The translations under genes were made by a program, and so were the position numbers. Below are positions 11,113 to 23,154 of a stretch of 64,000 nt of DNA, piece by piece. Position 1 is the first letter of the stretch, and each line of letters starts with the position of its first letter. The stretch comes from Hymenopellis radicata (Eukaryota; Basidiomycota; Agaricomycetes; Agaricales; Physalacriaceae): NCBI GenBank assembly GCA_015501595.1, contig JADNRX010000114.1, positions 62,001 through 126,000 on the forward strand, given 5' to 3'. The notes under the pieces were generated by a model. It made no database searches and was not told the origin of the DNA. It worked only from the letters and a program-made list of their open reading frames with translations.

Positions 11113-11250
11113 CGGTGGCGCACGAGGATGTTTACGTCCTACATGGTTGTCAAGTTAGATTCAAAACTTGACCCCATCGAGTGGTACTTACCTGCATTCA
11201 CCAGCGCCGAGAGCGTATGTAACGGGCCATCAACTGAACCTTCACCATCT
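11112..11250 (-). pseudogene. Fragment of the small secreted protein gene
   Basis: GGTGGCGCACGAGGATGTTT and the following bases match the plus strand of 54,190-54,250, the exon 2/intron 2/exon 3 border of the secreted-protein gene. Only this border region is recognisable, so it is a truncated duplicate. Confidence 0.5.
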
Positions 11251-11639
11251 TAGGCGCCGGGTTCATGCGACTGGTAAACCCCGCCTCGCTTCTTCACACA
11301 GATATCACAAACACACAGCGGACAGGACGAGAATGGGAGTCTCCCGACCATGATGACCTGATGGTCAATTTGGAGAAGAAAACGCAAGAACCTGAAACAA
11401 ACGAGCCAGTGAAGGCGTCCAAGATTGAACCCGAGTGTATCAATGCGGCAACAGATCAGGAAGGGAGACGCGTGAGGCGCGTCTCTGTGATTGTATGTGT
11501 TTGTCAGGAGCATTAGACACGATTCCGTCCTGTACTTGCACCAGACTTGCACCATCGTTAAGCACGGCCCCATCGTGATTCGGTCCACGCAATTTTAGGA
11601 CTGTCATACGCAAATCGAGCCCTTGCATTGGCGACGACG

Positions 11640-11815
11640 ATGTTTATCCGGTAACAGCTATACTTGGGGAGGACAAGGAGCGTTATCTCGTAGAATGGGA
11701 CGGGACCGACCCAAAGACCGGAGAGCCCTGACCGCCGAGCTGGGTGGGGAAAGACGAGGTGTCGAGGGACTCGATCGTGCAGTGGGGTGCGTCCATTAAC
11801 ACAGTCCATTTCGAA
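11640..11815 (+). pseudogene. Chromodomain-like fragment
   Basis: The plus strand reads VTAILGEDKERYLVEWDGTD, then PKTGEP, a stop, then PPSWVGKDEVSRDSIVQWG. This is the chromodomain pattern (V..IL......YLV.W.G......TWEP). The single stop replaces the expected W. A second fragment of the same gene is at 19,400-19,545 on the minus strand. The preceding 11,250-11,600 is the reverse complement of 20,310-20,520, so both remnants come from one gene or element. Chromodomains occur in chromatin proteins and in some retrotransposon integrases; too little is left to decide. Confidence 0.5.
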
Positions 11816-11999
11816 AGGTCCTGACGGCTACGTTAGCCGGACGAGCGGGATCCAGCGTTGGAGGCAAAAAAGCGTACGGGGGTGGTCAAGTTGAAGCCTA
11901 CGAAGATACACGATGATATTCTGCTTGTGATACGTGGCGTGATAGGTATATACATTTTGGTTACCATCTTTCCATTTTGCTCTACTGAGATTTTTCTCT

Positions 12000-13860
12000 A
12001 GGAAACACCCGGGTGGAGGAAAAAGCAGGAGGAGACAGCGGAAGAGTCGCGAGACGAAGGAACGAGACAGACGGAGGCGAAGCATCCGAGGCCGACGCGT
12101 GGGCTTTCAAGTCGTTTTCGGCAGAGCGCGCCTCCTCTTACCACCATCATGTCCATCGCCCCGGTCACGTCTGCTGCTCCATCCGTACGGCTCGGTTTTC
12201 CTTGCCAATGATGGACTGTAACCAACCGGTGCGTCTCCCAGTTTCTGGTTGTCTCCATCTCTCATTCTTTTCAAAACAGCCGCCTCAATGGACTAGAGCG
12301 GCGTGGCGAGAAGGTGGTAGCGGCTGTGGGTCTGGAATTGCATTCCCAATATGTGTCCCTACCTTTTTATCGCGGCGGTAGTCTCAGTTCGAAAAGCAGG
12401 GCGCTCCGCAAACTCGTTCTATGTTGACGCGAAGCTCTAACGGGAGTAGACGGCATCGGCCCTCCCAAATTATCCCCTCACTGTGACTAGCATCGTGCCT
12501 CAAGCTCCTAAGTTCGACTTGAAAGAGCGGAGGAGATGGTAGGAATTCTATTAAGACTGGTACGTCTTATTGCCCCTTCTTTTGCGGCGATGGATTCATT
12601 ATTAGCGCAGCAATGCCCGCCCTCCACTTTGTCGTCCACCTTCCCCCAGTTGTCGTATTCGACTTGCATACGACTGCGAGGAATAGTTGCCATGATGTAC
12701 ATCGAGAGGCTGCCCATTCGGTTCTCGTTCTCATCTTGGACTGCGCAGGGCACTCACATCGGTGACTTGACGTCTCCAATCGATATTTCCCTCCTGCGGA
12801 CATGCTACCGTCTAGTCAAGGGGTCCTGTTGGCGCGTTTGACCTCGATCATTCCGAATGTTAACGTCCTCACCATCACCCGTCTGAGTCCCTAAACCCAA
12901 ATCTGTTGCGCCGCACTCGCGGAAGCCTTCCGCCGACTCCCACCTCTCTCCTTCTTGAACCCCATGGTGGCCGATTCCAACATTACAGACGAGACCAGCG
13001 TGGCGTAATGCCTCACGCGTGTGACAAGGTAGGTAGGTAGGTAGGTGCTTATCAAGACGGCGATGGCATCTATACGGGAGTACTGTACTGGCGCTACTAG
13101 AAGCAGGAAAGGAAGCTGGCGAGAAGAAGTCTCACGATTGAGATAGTGCGAGATGTGGACGGGCGCTATGGTTCGGAAAATGGTGTTGTTGGGAAGGGAG
13201 AGACGATGACCGAGTGGCATGCCTGGCGCCCCTTTTTGTAGCGCCAGGCGCTGGCAGAGGATCCTAGCATGGAGGCAATCCTTGCGACGAAAACGACAAA
13301 CTACCAGACGTGGATACCCTTCCAATCCTTCTGCTGGATACACTCTATGTGTAGACTCTCGTCTCGAAGCTGTTCTTATCTACGGACGCGTACGAACTTC
13401 CTTCTCGTGCGCGCGACATGTATACCGTAACGTGTAAGACTGCCGCGGATGACGAAAAGGTGTTTGGACGATGGATGGGTGGTACATTGAGTTGGCAAAG
13501 AAGGATGTTATCGCTGCGGTTAGGAAGGAGCTCATATTTTCCAGGTACTATCGGCTGTTGGAATAGACTCTCGTTGCATGATAACGACCGTCCTTGGTGG
13601 TGATTGTTGATATCTTCCGATTCGATTTTGGACGCGCTGGTTTGTGTCTTCTCCCAAGCATCAGTATTATCGTGGACGGGAAGAACGGGCATCCTGACCA
13701 GATATGGTGATGTCCATTAGCTGTTGCTTCGCTATCCAGTGTTTGCGTTGCGCCGACGTCCTTTGCTTCTTTGAAGAGCTCGATGTTGATGAGAAACCAA
13801 TTGAAGGGGGAGCATTCATTGATGTTCGAGATGCCGTTTCTATTGAATAGCGTGGCGCTA
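12000..13860 (+). pseudogene. Unrecognised degraded gene region
   Basis: Coding-like stretches appear in changing frames: MPALHFVVHLPPVVVFDL with SVLVLILDCAGHSHR (about 12,613-12,770), IIPNVNVLTITRLSP (about 12,845-12,890), and a C-terminus DEKPIEGGAFIDVRDAV (about 13,790-13,840) shared with the minus-strand fragment at 5.1-5.3 kb. The middle block faintly resembles leucine-rich F-box proteins. Stops interrupt all frames and I cannot name a family. Confidence 0.3.
13027..13046. repeat. AGGT microsatellite
   Basis: About five AGGT units in a row inside the degraded region. Confidence 0.9.
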
Positions 13861-13884
13861 GATTTTAGCTTCTACGATTTCAAA

Positions 13885-15506
13885 GTTAGGGCCGGTGGTG
13901 ATCAGACATCTGGCCGGATCGAGGGTCCATGATGCTGCGTGGCGCAATTAGATTGTGCGTCCTCACTCTCATCATCCTCGTCATGCTCTGATGGTTAGGT
14001 GCACAGAGTGGACAAACCCTTGACCGCCGTATGCATCATAAATTTGTTGTTGTGCGGGCGTGGGAAGAAAAGCGGTGTCTGTGTGTCACCACGACATACG
14101 GCTATTGTGGGGTTCAGCATCGTCAAGGAAGACCACTCGCTAGCAACCTTGGTCGGCAATCGCTTTATGGACGTCCCTTTTCATTCAAAACAAACCGCAA
14201 ATGCATCTTACCCCATAGATTACAAGGCGCGGTATCTGAACTGGTCAGTTCTCGATTTAGAGCGCGTTCAGACATGCACTTATCCTCTTTTAGGATGAAA
14301 GGCCCTGTAGATGAGGATCATTCGGGCCGAAAGTCACTTTATATGCTGGCCCCAGGCCTTGTACTCCTCTTGATATTCCTGCAACATGTCTTTCACCACC
14401 TGTTCGCCACGCTCAGGTGATAAGTACTCTCTCAAAAGATATAACCCGCCGCCTTTAGCCATCAATCCGCCGTATCTCCCTCGGAACACCTCTAGGGATG
14501 GTTCTAAAGAACTGGTCCATCCCAACATGTCTTTTACCACCTATTGGCCAGGCTCAGACGATGATTACTCTCTCGAAACATATAATCCGCCTCCTTTAGC
14601 CATCGATCGACCGTATCCCCCTCGGAACGATTCTATGGATGGTTCAAAGGAACTGCTGGCTCCCGCAAACACCCTTCCCGAAGAGAAAGAGCAAAACCAG
14701 AGGGGTAACCCGTTTTTCGGAGCGAGACACACCAATCTACGTTCACAGAAAGGTTCGTGGTTGCGTTCCTGCACTGTATCTGTTCCCTGATATGAGTCCT
14801 CCGTTTAGCTCATGATCCCTTCGATTATGAACGCAAGTATAGCGAGGATGCGCCGCACGAAGAAATGGGAGAAAAAGGACGGATGTGGAAGACATACCTT
14901 GCGGAGAGCACAAAGGTCGACGCCGACAAGGTAGCCAACTGGACCGATGCCCTTGACGTGCTTCTAGTCTTCGTACGTTGACCCACCTGTCACATTTATC
15001 CTTTTCTGACGGGCAATCTTCAGGCAGGTTTATTCTCCGCAGTCGTTTCAACCTTCGTTTCTCAAACTTTCCAAACCCTTCAGATCGACAACAACGAAGT
15101 CACATCATATTTGATATTCGAGCTTGTGGATCTTCAACGGGCCAGTATGGATGGCCTTCCTTCGAGCAGCGTGCCCCATTCCCCTCTCTCCCCATATATG
15201 ACTTTCCGTCCAACGTCCACAGCCTCCTGGGTTAACGGACTCTGGTTTACCAGCTTGGCGCTTAGCCTAACCACCGCGCTCATTGCTGTCCTCACAAAGC
15301 AATGGATACATGAATACCGGACCTCAATCGAACTGGGGACATATCGTGAGCGCGGTCGCATCCGACAGTTTCGCTTCACAAACTTGTCGGAATGGCACGT
15401 CCCGGTCATCATTGGCCTGCTGCCCGTCCTGATGCACGTTGCATTGGGTGTTTTCTTTGCTGGTCTAATCCTCCTTCTCCTCTCGTTGAGTCGGCACATA
15501 ACTGCA
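13885..15506. repeat. Right arm of ~1.5 kb inverted repeat
   Basis: Reverse-complement partner of 1-1545. It carries the 5' part and upstream flank of the DUF6535 gene that begins at 14,386. The arms differ by point changes and by a 141 bp tandem duplication present only here. The left arm may extend beyond the window. Confidence 0.85.
14386..14667 (+). repeat. 141 bp in-frame tandem duplication in DUF6535 exon 1
   Basis: The unit starting MSFTT at 14,386 is repeated at 14,527. Both copies contain YNPPPLAI and DGSKEL. The spacing of 141 bp is 47 codons, so the frame is kept. The copy at 1006 has one unit. Confidence 0.85.
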
Positions 15507-17334
15507 TCGATATCTGTCGTCGTAGCTGCCGCACTAGCAGCATATCTCGTCACCAATGTTATCCCTGTTTTCAATCCTGCATGTCCCTATAAGACTCCCT
15601 TAACCCACTATGCATACCGCATCACTTGCCTTGTCCGAAACACACCGTTCGCAAGCTACTGGAGCGTTTTCTCGGCTCATAGACTTGAGAAGTCTTGCAG
15701 TCGTACGGCATCTCCCGACAGACAGCGAATAGCCATCGCCGTTGGATTGGACTGTCGATATTGCATCCAGCTCGGAGACGCTCAGCAATGCGCCGTTGTC
15801 ACTTGTCGAAGCCGAGAAGGCTATTGTCCAGGAGATTTCGTATATTATCGACGCGCAAGCAACTGTTTGGCTCTACGGTGTTTCGTCAAACTCTTCTGTT
15901 CAAACAATTGTATTACAGGCCATCTGTAATCTTCCGTTGAAGAGTATCCCTCTGATTACACGTTCTATTCCCGCCTCATTTCTCGAACGTGCGATTAGGA
16001 ATGCGATGGATGCCCCCGACAATCGGGAGACTTCGGCCCAAACAGTGTACGAGCGTCTACAAAGATCTCTCATTCGTATCTGTCCGGAGAAGAACTTGTA
16101 TTGGCCTCCGCGTCAAATGCGGTCTTTGGAAACCCTTCCCCAGTTACTCAATCACTGCGAGTCGGAAAACGCAGCGGCATTCCTGTCTAGACAAATTTTG
16201 GCACCATCTGCCACGTACGACATCACCGTGTGGGTTCAGATCCTACGAAACGCGTTGGACTCAGGCCCGGAGTGGCTTGGGATGAAGGACGATTCGCCTG
16301 TCTGGCGCACATTCATCTCTTGGTTCATTTCACAACGTCATGCCTGTATGCATTGCACGACCTCAAGGATTGTGTACTCATGTAGCCTTAACAATTACGA
16401 GGAGACGCAGCGAAGCAGCCCAAGTTATTTAGATTGCAAGCTCGCTGTCTTCGAGGATCCCTCCGTCAGTGTCAGCACCACTCAGCCATTAACCTTTAAG
16501 AAAGCGGTGACAACTTTCCTCCTGTCATCACTTTCAGGATTCATGATGCGGGTTGTTTTCCCTCAGCATGATCGGGAACCGGTTTACGCTGGTGTCCCAA
16601 GCGACATTCGACTTCGTCACGTCCTTATCCAACTTCCCTCGATTCAATCTACCGGCTTTCCCAATGATTTTAACATAACCTCGCTGATTGCGCAACTCAT
16701 TGCGGGCATGAAAAACGACATTGATATTCGCGGTCAGGCAAACCATATCCGTCACGCGCGTGTTCTTCACGCGACGTTCCACACCTTGGCATCTGTTGTA
16801 TCGCATTCTTTTGGCCACGAGACGCTGCTTACTAGCGAAAAGCAACGACTTCTCCATCCCCTCTTCACAGCACTGGTGCTCGATGCAAATCTGTCCGCTC
16901 AGTTCCAGGGCCTCGGTGAGGAGTATAAATGCCTTACAAAGGACTACCGCGCCTGGATGACTGGTCTAGTCGCAGACAACATTATCCAAGCGATCTTTGT
17001 AGAGGCTGTCAACCTCTCAGAAATCTCGCCTCTCATTTCCAATCTCCTCCAGAGTTCAGTACACTTTGGATGCACGAAACTCTTGCCACAGATCTACGAG
17101 AAGCTCTGCAGCGGGCACTGGCTCGACGTAATTTGCGCATCTCACTTTGGGCAAACAAGATACCGTCCAACGTTCGGGGTGAAGACATCACATACGTTCC
17201 TCGCTGCAGCGTTTGTCGAAGGTTTGGACATCCTCAAACAGATTTCCATCTACATATGCCCAAGTGATGAAGTATATCCGAACGCCGTCGAACCTGCTGT
17301 CGCTCTGCAAGATCCTCATGATGTCCGATGTTGA
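14386..17334 (+). CDS. DUF6535 domain protein, frame-disrupted
   Basis: Large membrane protein of a family common in Agaricomycetes; function unknown. Exon 1 starts MSFTTCSP at 14,386. An intron ends at TTTAG near 14,809. Exon 2 begins near HDPFDYERKYSEDAPHEE and ends DALDVLLVF; GTACGT follows near 14,972. Exon 3 begins AGLFSAVVSTFVSQTFQTLQ. DUF6535 helices are LWFTSLALSLTTALIAVL, LLPVLMHVALGVFFAGLI and VVVAAALAAYLVTNVIPV. The frame shifts by one base near 15,733-15,745, after which a 530-codon frame continues to 17,334. The family-typical C-terminus continues beyond that stop in alternating frames: LCKILMMSDVERRKVYRLL, then GAELWESALRDLDAFI and SVPEGLSVFIRDLRAS, to about 17,530. It is either a recent pseudogene or needs introns I cannot see. 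Confidence 0.7.
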
Positions 17335-17534
17335 ACGTCGAAAAGTTTACAGACTCTTACATCGCTCATCGGTGCGGAGCTGTGGGAGTCCGCTTTACGG
17401 GATCTAGACGCGTTCATTAGGAACCCTGCCGTTCGAGACAGTTATGAAGCGCCACCGTTCGCATGCTCGACATCCGTACCTGAAGGATTGTCCGTTTTCA
17501 TACGAGACTTACGAGCAAGTGCTTGCAGCGGTGT

Positions 17535-18223
17535 CTCAGTTTAGATTTGACCTTCGAAAGCGTTGTATGCTTCGGAAGGTCGCCTCCGAACGACCGGGAA
17601 ACAAGGTAAATTTTTGATTGTCTTCATGGTGCTCCAGTCTGATATGTCCAACATAGATCTCATTGCTGATTGCGACCCTTTTTTCTGGGCACTCCAGTTC
17701 TGCTGTGAGGGACGCAAATGAACATGAGATGGCTTGACCGAAGCGCTTCCTTATCTTTGAAAGTCTGACATTATACCAGCGACAGTAGTTCTGTAAAGTA
17801 ACAGTGTATATCAAATACGAGGCGAAATTCGTCCATAGCTCTGCGTTTTGTGGCGCAATTACCGTGGCAGTGATTTGACACCTCGGTGGTAGTACGAACT
17901 TGAGCTCGTTCGCATAATGCACAGGCTGTGAAATAGTCTACTGCTCAGTATTATCTGTATGCTTAAGGGAGCCCTCGCTCATTGATTTCGACACTTCAGA
18001 GACAATAATCAGAAGCCCAGCCGGATGCCTTGTTCAAACACAAGGGACAAAAGCCTGTTGACTGATCTTACGCGACGCTTTGGTAAGCCATCTGTAGTTC
18101 GGACTATTGTTTCTCAGGAGAACAACCTCGGGACGAGGACATCGTTCCTGCTATTGTTCAGGTTTCCTATAAGTCGTAATACGTCTCTGGATAGTATGAC
18201 AACAATTCCTTCACCTCAGCGTT
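17535..18223. other. Intergenic after DUF6535
   Basis: A 128 aa minus-strand ORF (17,922-17,536) has no recognisable domain and overlaps the decayed 3' end of the DUF6535 gene. I see no other feature. Confidence 0.4.
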
Positions 18224-18953
18224 ATGTCTCGAGACCCTTCCTATCGCAGTCCCTCTCGACAGGGTCCTGAAGTCGATATATCTACACTACGAAGGTGGCG
18301 CAACATATACAACGAATATCTTGCCGACGTGGCCAGCTGGAAAAACACAAACGAATATCGAGAGGCCGTAGTCGAGCGCTTCGCTAGACTTGTAACTCCC
18401 ATGCCTCCCATGACGTGGATAATACCCCTGGCAAGACGTCTATATGGTCTTCGGTATGCACACGTACATTACCACGGTACGACAGAATTGACTGATGGCC
18501 TTCCTTCGAAATTTAGGCCACTACAGTCCACAGTAACGGACTCAGCTGGTAATCAGTACGTTCCTGTTCCTGTCGCGTCAAACGGAGAACTTAGAGGCAA
18601 GCACCTCTAGACGTCAGCTTGCTGAGACCAACGAGAGTTTTAAACAAACCACGTGGAACACTATCATGCCCATTATGAACCAATACTTAGACCGCCACAA
18701 TATCCAGCTCGACAATTTAGAGGAACAATGGGAGATTGACCCCGAGACAGAGACCCACATCAGGCTGCAACCACGTAGTCGTAGGGAAGGAATGACTCTC
18801 GAAGAGACATACTCTCGTGGTCTGCGTGACGCTGAGCAGGCTGTTCTGAATAGCCATCGCGCGCCTCCACCACCCGAGCTTAGAAATGGCCAGCGGATCG
18901 GCGCTCTTTTAGACAGATATGACCCTCATGGGGCGTACACTGCGAGGAGCTAG
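18224..18953 (+). CDS. Hypothetical protein, with one frame change
   Basis: Two consecutive ORFs read as one gene. The first (18,224-18,610) begins MSRDPSYRSPSRQG and has RRWRNIYNEYLADVASWK. The second frame picks up around ENLEASTSRRQLAETNES (about 18,590) and contains WEIDPETETHIRLQPRSRR before ending GAYTARS at 18,953. Composition is charged and probably helical, with no signal peptide or membrane segment. No family is recognised. The frame change near 18,590 may be an indel. Confidence 0.4.
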
Positions 18954-19399
18954 GTTCGAAGATTCCTTTCCTCTCTGTATTCATGCTGACCGAGGCTTCA
19001 GAGTCGGTTCGATACCGATATAATGGAGCAAATCTGCGGTGATTACCGTTGATGCTGGACACTCGACAACAATAATACATACCTTAAACTAGTTTACTTC
19101 CTGGACATCCTGTCCTATATACTTAATGGACGCTCAACGGGTAATAATTTCTTGTCGCATATCAATGAAAGTGTGCGGCGGAAGAGGATGAACTACCTAC
19201 AACGACGGTCTGCTCTCAAAGTCTACTGCTCTGAAAGTCGCAGTGTGTTGACCGTTGTAAGGTAGACCCCTGCTGAATGTCGCCTAAAAAGGTCGGAAGA
19301 CAGGAAAGCCAAGGCCGCGGTTTGCATCGCCGTCTACACTGCCAGCTGCATCTGTTGTGGGGCGTTCGTGGTCAATGGTGGCAGATCTAGTACTTCGGT

Positions 19400-19545
19400 G
19401 GAGGCAAGATACCTTGCAAGACTGCGAGCGCAAGTGTAGTTCAAAACTTCGAGCAGTAGCCAGCTGGCCGGTCTTTGGGTCGGTCTCGTCCTCTACGACA
19501 TAACACTCCTTGTCCTCCTCCAGTATAGCCGTTACCGGATAGGAC
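19400..19545 (-). pseudogene. Chromodomain-like fragment, second copy
   Basis: The minus strand reads YPVTAILEEDKECYVVEDET, then DPKTGQLATA. It aligns with the fragment at 11,640 (VTAILGEDKERYLVEWDGTD, PKTGEP) but has lost the W of the domain core. R1 copy d sits between it and the block 20,310-20,520 that belongs next to it, so R1 entered or was duplicated into this remnant. Confidence 0.45.
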
Positions 19546-19737
19546 CGCGAGCGTTAAAGGGCGTGCTGATAGCGACTACCTTGGCACATGCACATTGCAC
19601 GCTGGAGTATCTGGCCTCCGTCCACGAAACTATTCGTAGCTGATAAGACAAGAATAAGGATAGCACCCGCGGAAGGAACTGCAGGTAACGAACCGACTTG
19701 CGAAAAAATGTAAACAAGACATGTACTTGAACACAAA

Positions 19738-20105
19738 AAAAACACCATGCGCGATTACGCGACTCGCTGATTAGGTACTAGATCGCCTCTGATGACCGTT
19801 CCTAGGGGTGGATTAGGCCACTACTCACACGAGGAGGTACCTATTGCGCCGAAACAGAGAAAGAGAGAGAGAAACAAACTAACCTGAGATCCAGAGCGAA
19901 GGTTCGACACGTAATAGCTAGAGTAAGCATCCAGATAGACAGAGACGAAGGTAGTTCATACCTGTAATGTATGAGCTTTGTACTGCCAACGTCGTTTTCC
20001 GTTTAAGCTTCGACTGCAGGGTTAGAGGGGGTACTTGACTGTCCAGACCTGTAAGGAGGCAAATCGGTAAGACGACAGACTTGATCGGTCCCGTCTTTAC
20101 TATGG
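19738..20105 (-). repeat. R1 module, copy d
   Basis: Nearly identical to copies a and c over about 365 bp. It opens with CACCATGCGCGATTACGCGA and has GGTGGATTAGGCCACTACTC. Confidence 0.8.
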
Positions 20106-20564
20106 GCAACGAGAGGCGTTATGACGTGTTTTCGACTGATTATTCCGACCATGTTTCTTTTTTAGAGCTAGTTTTTCTGTTTCCGCTGAAGATTCTCGTC
20201 TGTCGTCTCCAGATGCTCATCTCCGAGAGCAGTTGGATACCTCGTTGACTTGCTTCTACAGGGGTGTCGAGAACTCAAATAGTCGCTCGTAGGTTGGCGC
20301 ACTAAAGAAGATTTAGATTGTTAAAATTTGGAATCACAAAGACCACCGGATGTAGCCACGCGATTCGCAGCCTCACCACCAAGTGGAGCGATGGGTCCGT
20401 CGATGATGGTGCTAAAATGCAAGACGGAATTGTGCTCTCCGTGCCTAATGCTCATGCAAACACACACAAATACACAGACGCGTCTCACGCGTCTGTCCTC
20501 CTGATGCTACTAGGAGGTCGCTAATCGGAGCGCCTAGTCCGACTTTCTCCTCACAGATCTTGCC
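20106..20564. other. Gap holding part of the chromodomain-gene remnant
   Basis: 20,310-20,520 is the reverse complement of 11,430-11,600. Both contain the imperfect palindrome GACGCGTCTCACGCGTCTG or its equivalent. No intact frame. Confidence 0.5.
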
Positions 20565-20825
20565 GTACCCCTCTTACCCTCCAAGTACAGGAAATGCGCA
20601 GACCGACTTGGCCGGTACAAGGCACGAGCAGTACAGGTATGAACTTCATTAAGTAATCTATGTTACCAGTATTACCACCTTGCCAGCTCGTGACTGGCTG
20701 TGGAATATTGGCGCACTAAGCACTCCCTTCTCGCGAGTATCGGCCAAATCCGCTCAAGGAGGATGAGGGTGCCTAAACAGCGAATCGCGTGATCGCGCAT
20801 GGTGTTTTTTATCCTTTGTTTGAAT
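20565..20825 (+). repeat. R1 module, copy g (reversed)
   Basis: R1 in the opposite orientation, ending CGCGTGATCGCGCATGGTGT. It lies 310 bp upstream of the paralog-2 leader intron. It contains PLLPSKYRKCADRL followed by GRYKARAVQ and then GTATGAAC at 20,637, which looks like an exon with a splice donor. Confidence 0.7.
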
Positions 20826-21190
20826 TCATGGTTGAAAGGCGGGTTCGTAGTTTTACTATCTGTGCCATTCGCTTGCGCCACCGTATTACGATTCATAAAC
20901 CATTTTGGTAGCGCGCCACAGATGGACATGATCTGCGATGTCATCAATTCGAGAAGGCGTGTCATTAGCTTCTGTGACGTACGTGTTCCCTTTCTTCCTC
21001 TTACCACCATCATCTGCGTTCTCTCCCGCGCGTCATCTCTCCCTCTCCATTTCTTGTTACCCGCCCTTTCGTCGCCGTTCGTGCCTGCATTGGGCAGATC
21101 AATCCGCCTTGCCCCGACTCCTAACGACAAAAGGTACGCACCACATATGCACCGAAAACGTCGCCACCGACACTGACACCGTCTTTAGCA

Positions 21191-22460
21191 ATGAACGCCA
21201 CGACAATCCATGACAACAGCCATCCACGCCCACCCACACCACATATGCGTACACAGGAGCGCCTGTTCTGGCTCCTCGACGAGTACTGCGAGTCTACCAA
21301 CACTTTGTCCATCTCGCTGGTCCAGAATGCAAGCAAGATCTCGTCTAGAAAGCTGACTCAAGACGTATTTGCATATATCTCTTCCCAAAGACTGATTGAT
21401 CTACCGCTCTCGAAGGCGGCTCAGCCCTTGCATATACTTTATCCAGACGTGCCCTGCGAGGTTCTCGCGGCTTGGTGGGAGCAGCGGGACTTGATGCCTT
21501 CTACAAACACATTGATGACGGCATTCAAGCTCTCGGAGAAGGAGAATGTCCCGCGCGCCGTGTCTTCCAACCAGATCCCCATCCCGAGTCCCAGGTGGAA
21601 GCCATCATCGCTCGTGCCATCGAATCCTATCCTTCAGTTTCAACCATAACGCCATCCCGGTCGCCAGCGCCATCTGCCCAAGTGTATCGCGCACTTAATG
21701 AAGCGGTTCAGCGGGCATCTCGGAAGGCTGGATACTCAACGATCCGGGGGAAGGAGCGTATTCTGCCTGCGACGTCTTCCAACTGCATTCCAATCACTAT
21801 TTTCCAGTGGAACCAGCATCATCCACACCATTGGTATCTACTCCTTCTCGCGTAGCTGAGCGATCCTCCAGGCCAGCGCCGCCTGCGAAACCGCCAAGCG
21901 CGCCTGACGCGGGAGTCCAGGCGTTAACGTGCCCGCCAAGTGTAACAACTAGCTTTCCGACGGTACAGGACAAATCACAGTCAATTTCCACGCCAAGCGT
22001 CCCCCTGCATGAACCAACACCAACATGCTCTACTCCACCAATCGAAGAACTCCCTACCGCCTCTGTATCAACTCCTTCATGCGATGCTCCCGCCTCGACT
22101 ATCCTTTCCATTCCTACCCCATCCTCGCCAGCTGCACATTCCTCTGTCTCGAAACGTCCACTTGAATTACCTGTCAGTCCGCTACCAATGTCGCTCCCGT
22201 CGAACAAACGGCGAAAGGTGAACGGTTACTCGTCCCTTGCTCCTCCAAGGATTCCGCAACGACCGCGGACGTGTCTTCTGTTGCCGCAGCGAAGGAAGTT
22301 CCCTGTCAGCCTCAGACAGCGAAGCAGACGACCCGCGACGAGTCAGTCCACGCTGTCCACGCTGAGGACAATCACAACGTTGGGGCCGACTACTCGCAAG
22401 ATGCGGACTCGAGCTAGAAGAACGTGAAGGGCAAAGAGGTGATCTAACGAGGCGTGGTAT
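21191..22460 (+). pseudogene. KENVPP/AAKRRFLY-family gene, paralog 2, frame-broken
   Basis: The start is MNATTIHDNS at 21,191 after a leader intron 21,134-21,188 (GTACGC..TTTAG). The first frame has ERLFWLLDEYCEST, LYPDVPCEVLAAWWEQRDL and SEKENVPRA, then stops at 21,649. The disordered P/S/T middle continues in another frame (21,807-22,427) with SVSKRPLELPVSP and SNKRRKVNG. The conserved C-terminal AAKRRFLY..NIFDIT block of the other paralogs is missing, but downstream untranslated sequence with CTGGGTCTTAGGCATTTGTA resembles the 3' flank of paralog 3. It is therefore a frame-shifted copy with an internal loss. Confidence 0.65.
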
Positions 22461-22679
22461 GTTTTGAATCGTGAACACAATCTTTATATTACAATTACAA
22501 TTTCTCTGCTGGGTCTTAGGCATTTGTACAACTATTACGCGCATCATAGCTCCATTATTCTTTACCCACGAAACATAGCATATAATCAGGACCATGTACA
22601 TTACTAGCGAGAACAAAGCTTCAAATTTTGATGTAGCCTACTGAACTGGTGCAACATCACATCAAAGCGTAGCAAAAAA

Positions 22680-23075
22680 AAACATCCATCAAAAATACCA
22701 TGCATGCGCGATTCGCACTGGTAAGGCCCATGAATTAATTCCTCGGACAACCATTAGGGCGGATTAAGCCGCTATTCAGCCGCGGATGGTACCTAGTGCG
22801 CGAAGGGCCTGCGTAAGGCAAGCCGTTATTCCACAGCCAATCACGAGTTGACAAGGTGGAGGGAAGGAAGGAAGGAGGTGTATTCCTCAGCTGGGTACCG
22901 AAGGCACTGCTGAGGTTAATACTGGAAAATGGCATATAGATATATGCTCATACCTGTATTGCTCGTGTCTTGTACTGACAAAGTCGGTCTGTGGATTTGT
23001 TGTACTTTGAGGGTAAGAGGGGTAAGATGTGTGAGGGAGAAAGTATTCGATCAGCCTGTGATCTCCTTACCACAA
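22680..23075 (-). repeat. R1 module, copy e
   Basis: Divergent copy: CATGCATGCGCGATTCGCAC, then GGGCGGATTAAGCCGCTATT. Together with copy f at 31,905 it formed a tandem pair about 530 bp apart before the 8.7 kb element inserted between them. Confidence 0.7.
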
Positions 23076-23154
23076 GGAGACTTGTGGTTCATCGTAGCCA
23101 GTGATGTAGATGTTTAATTGGTAGGCGGTGGTCGTTCCGGATGCTGTGGATCAG

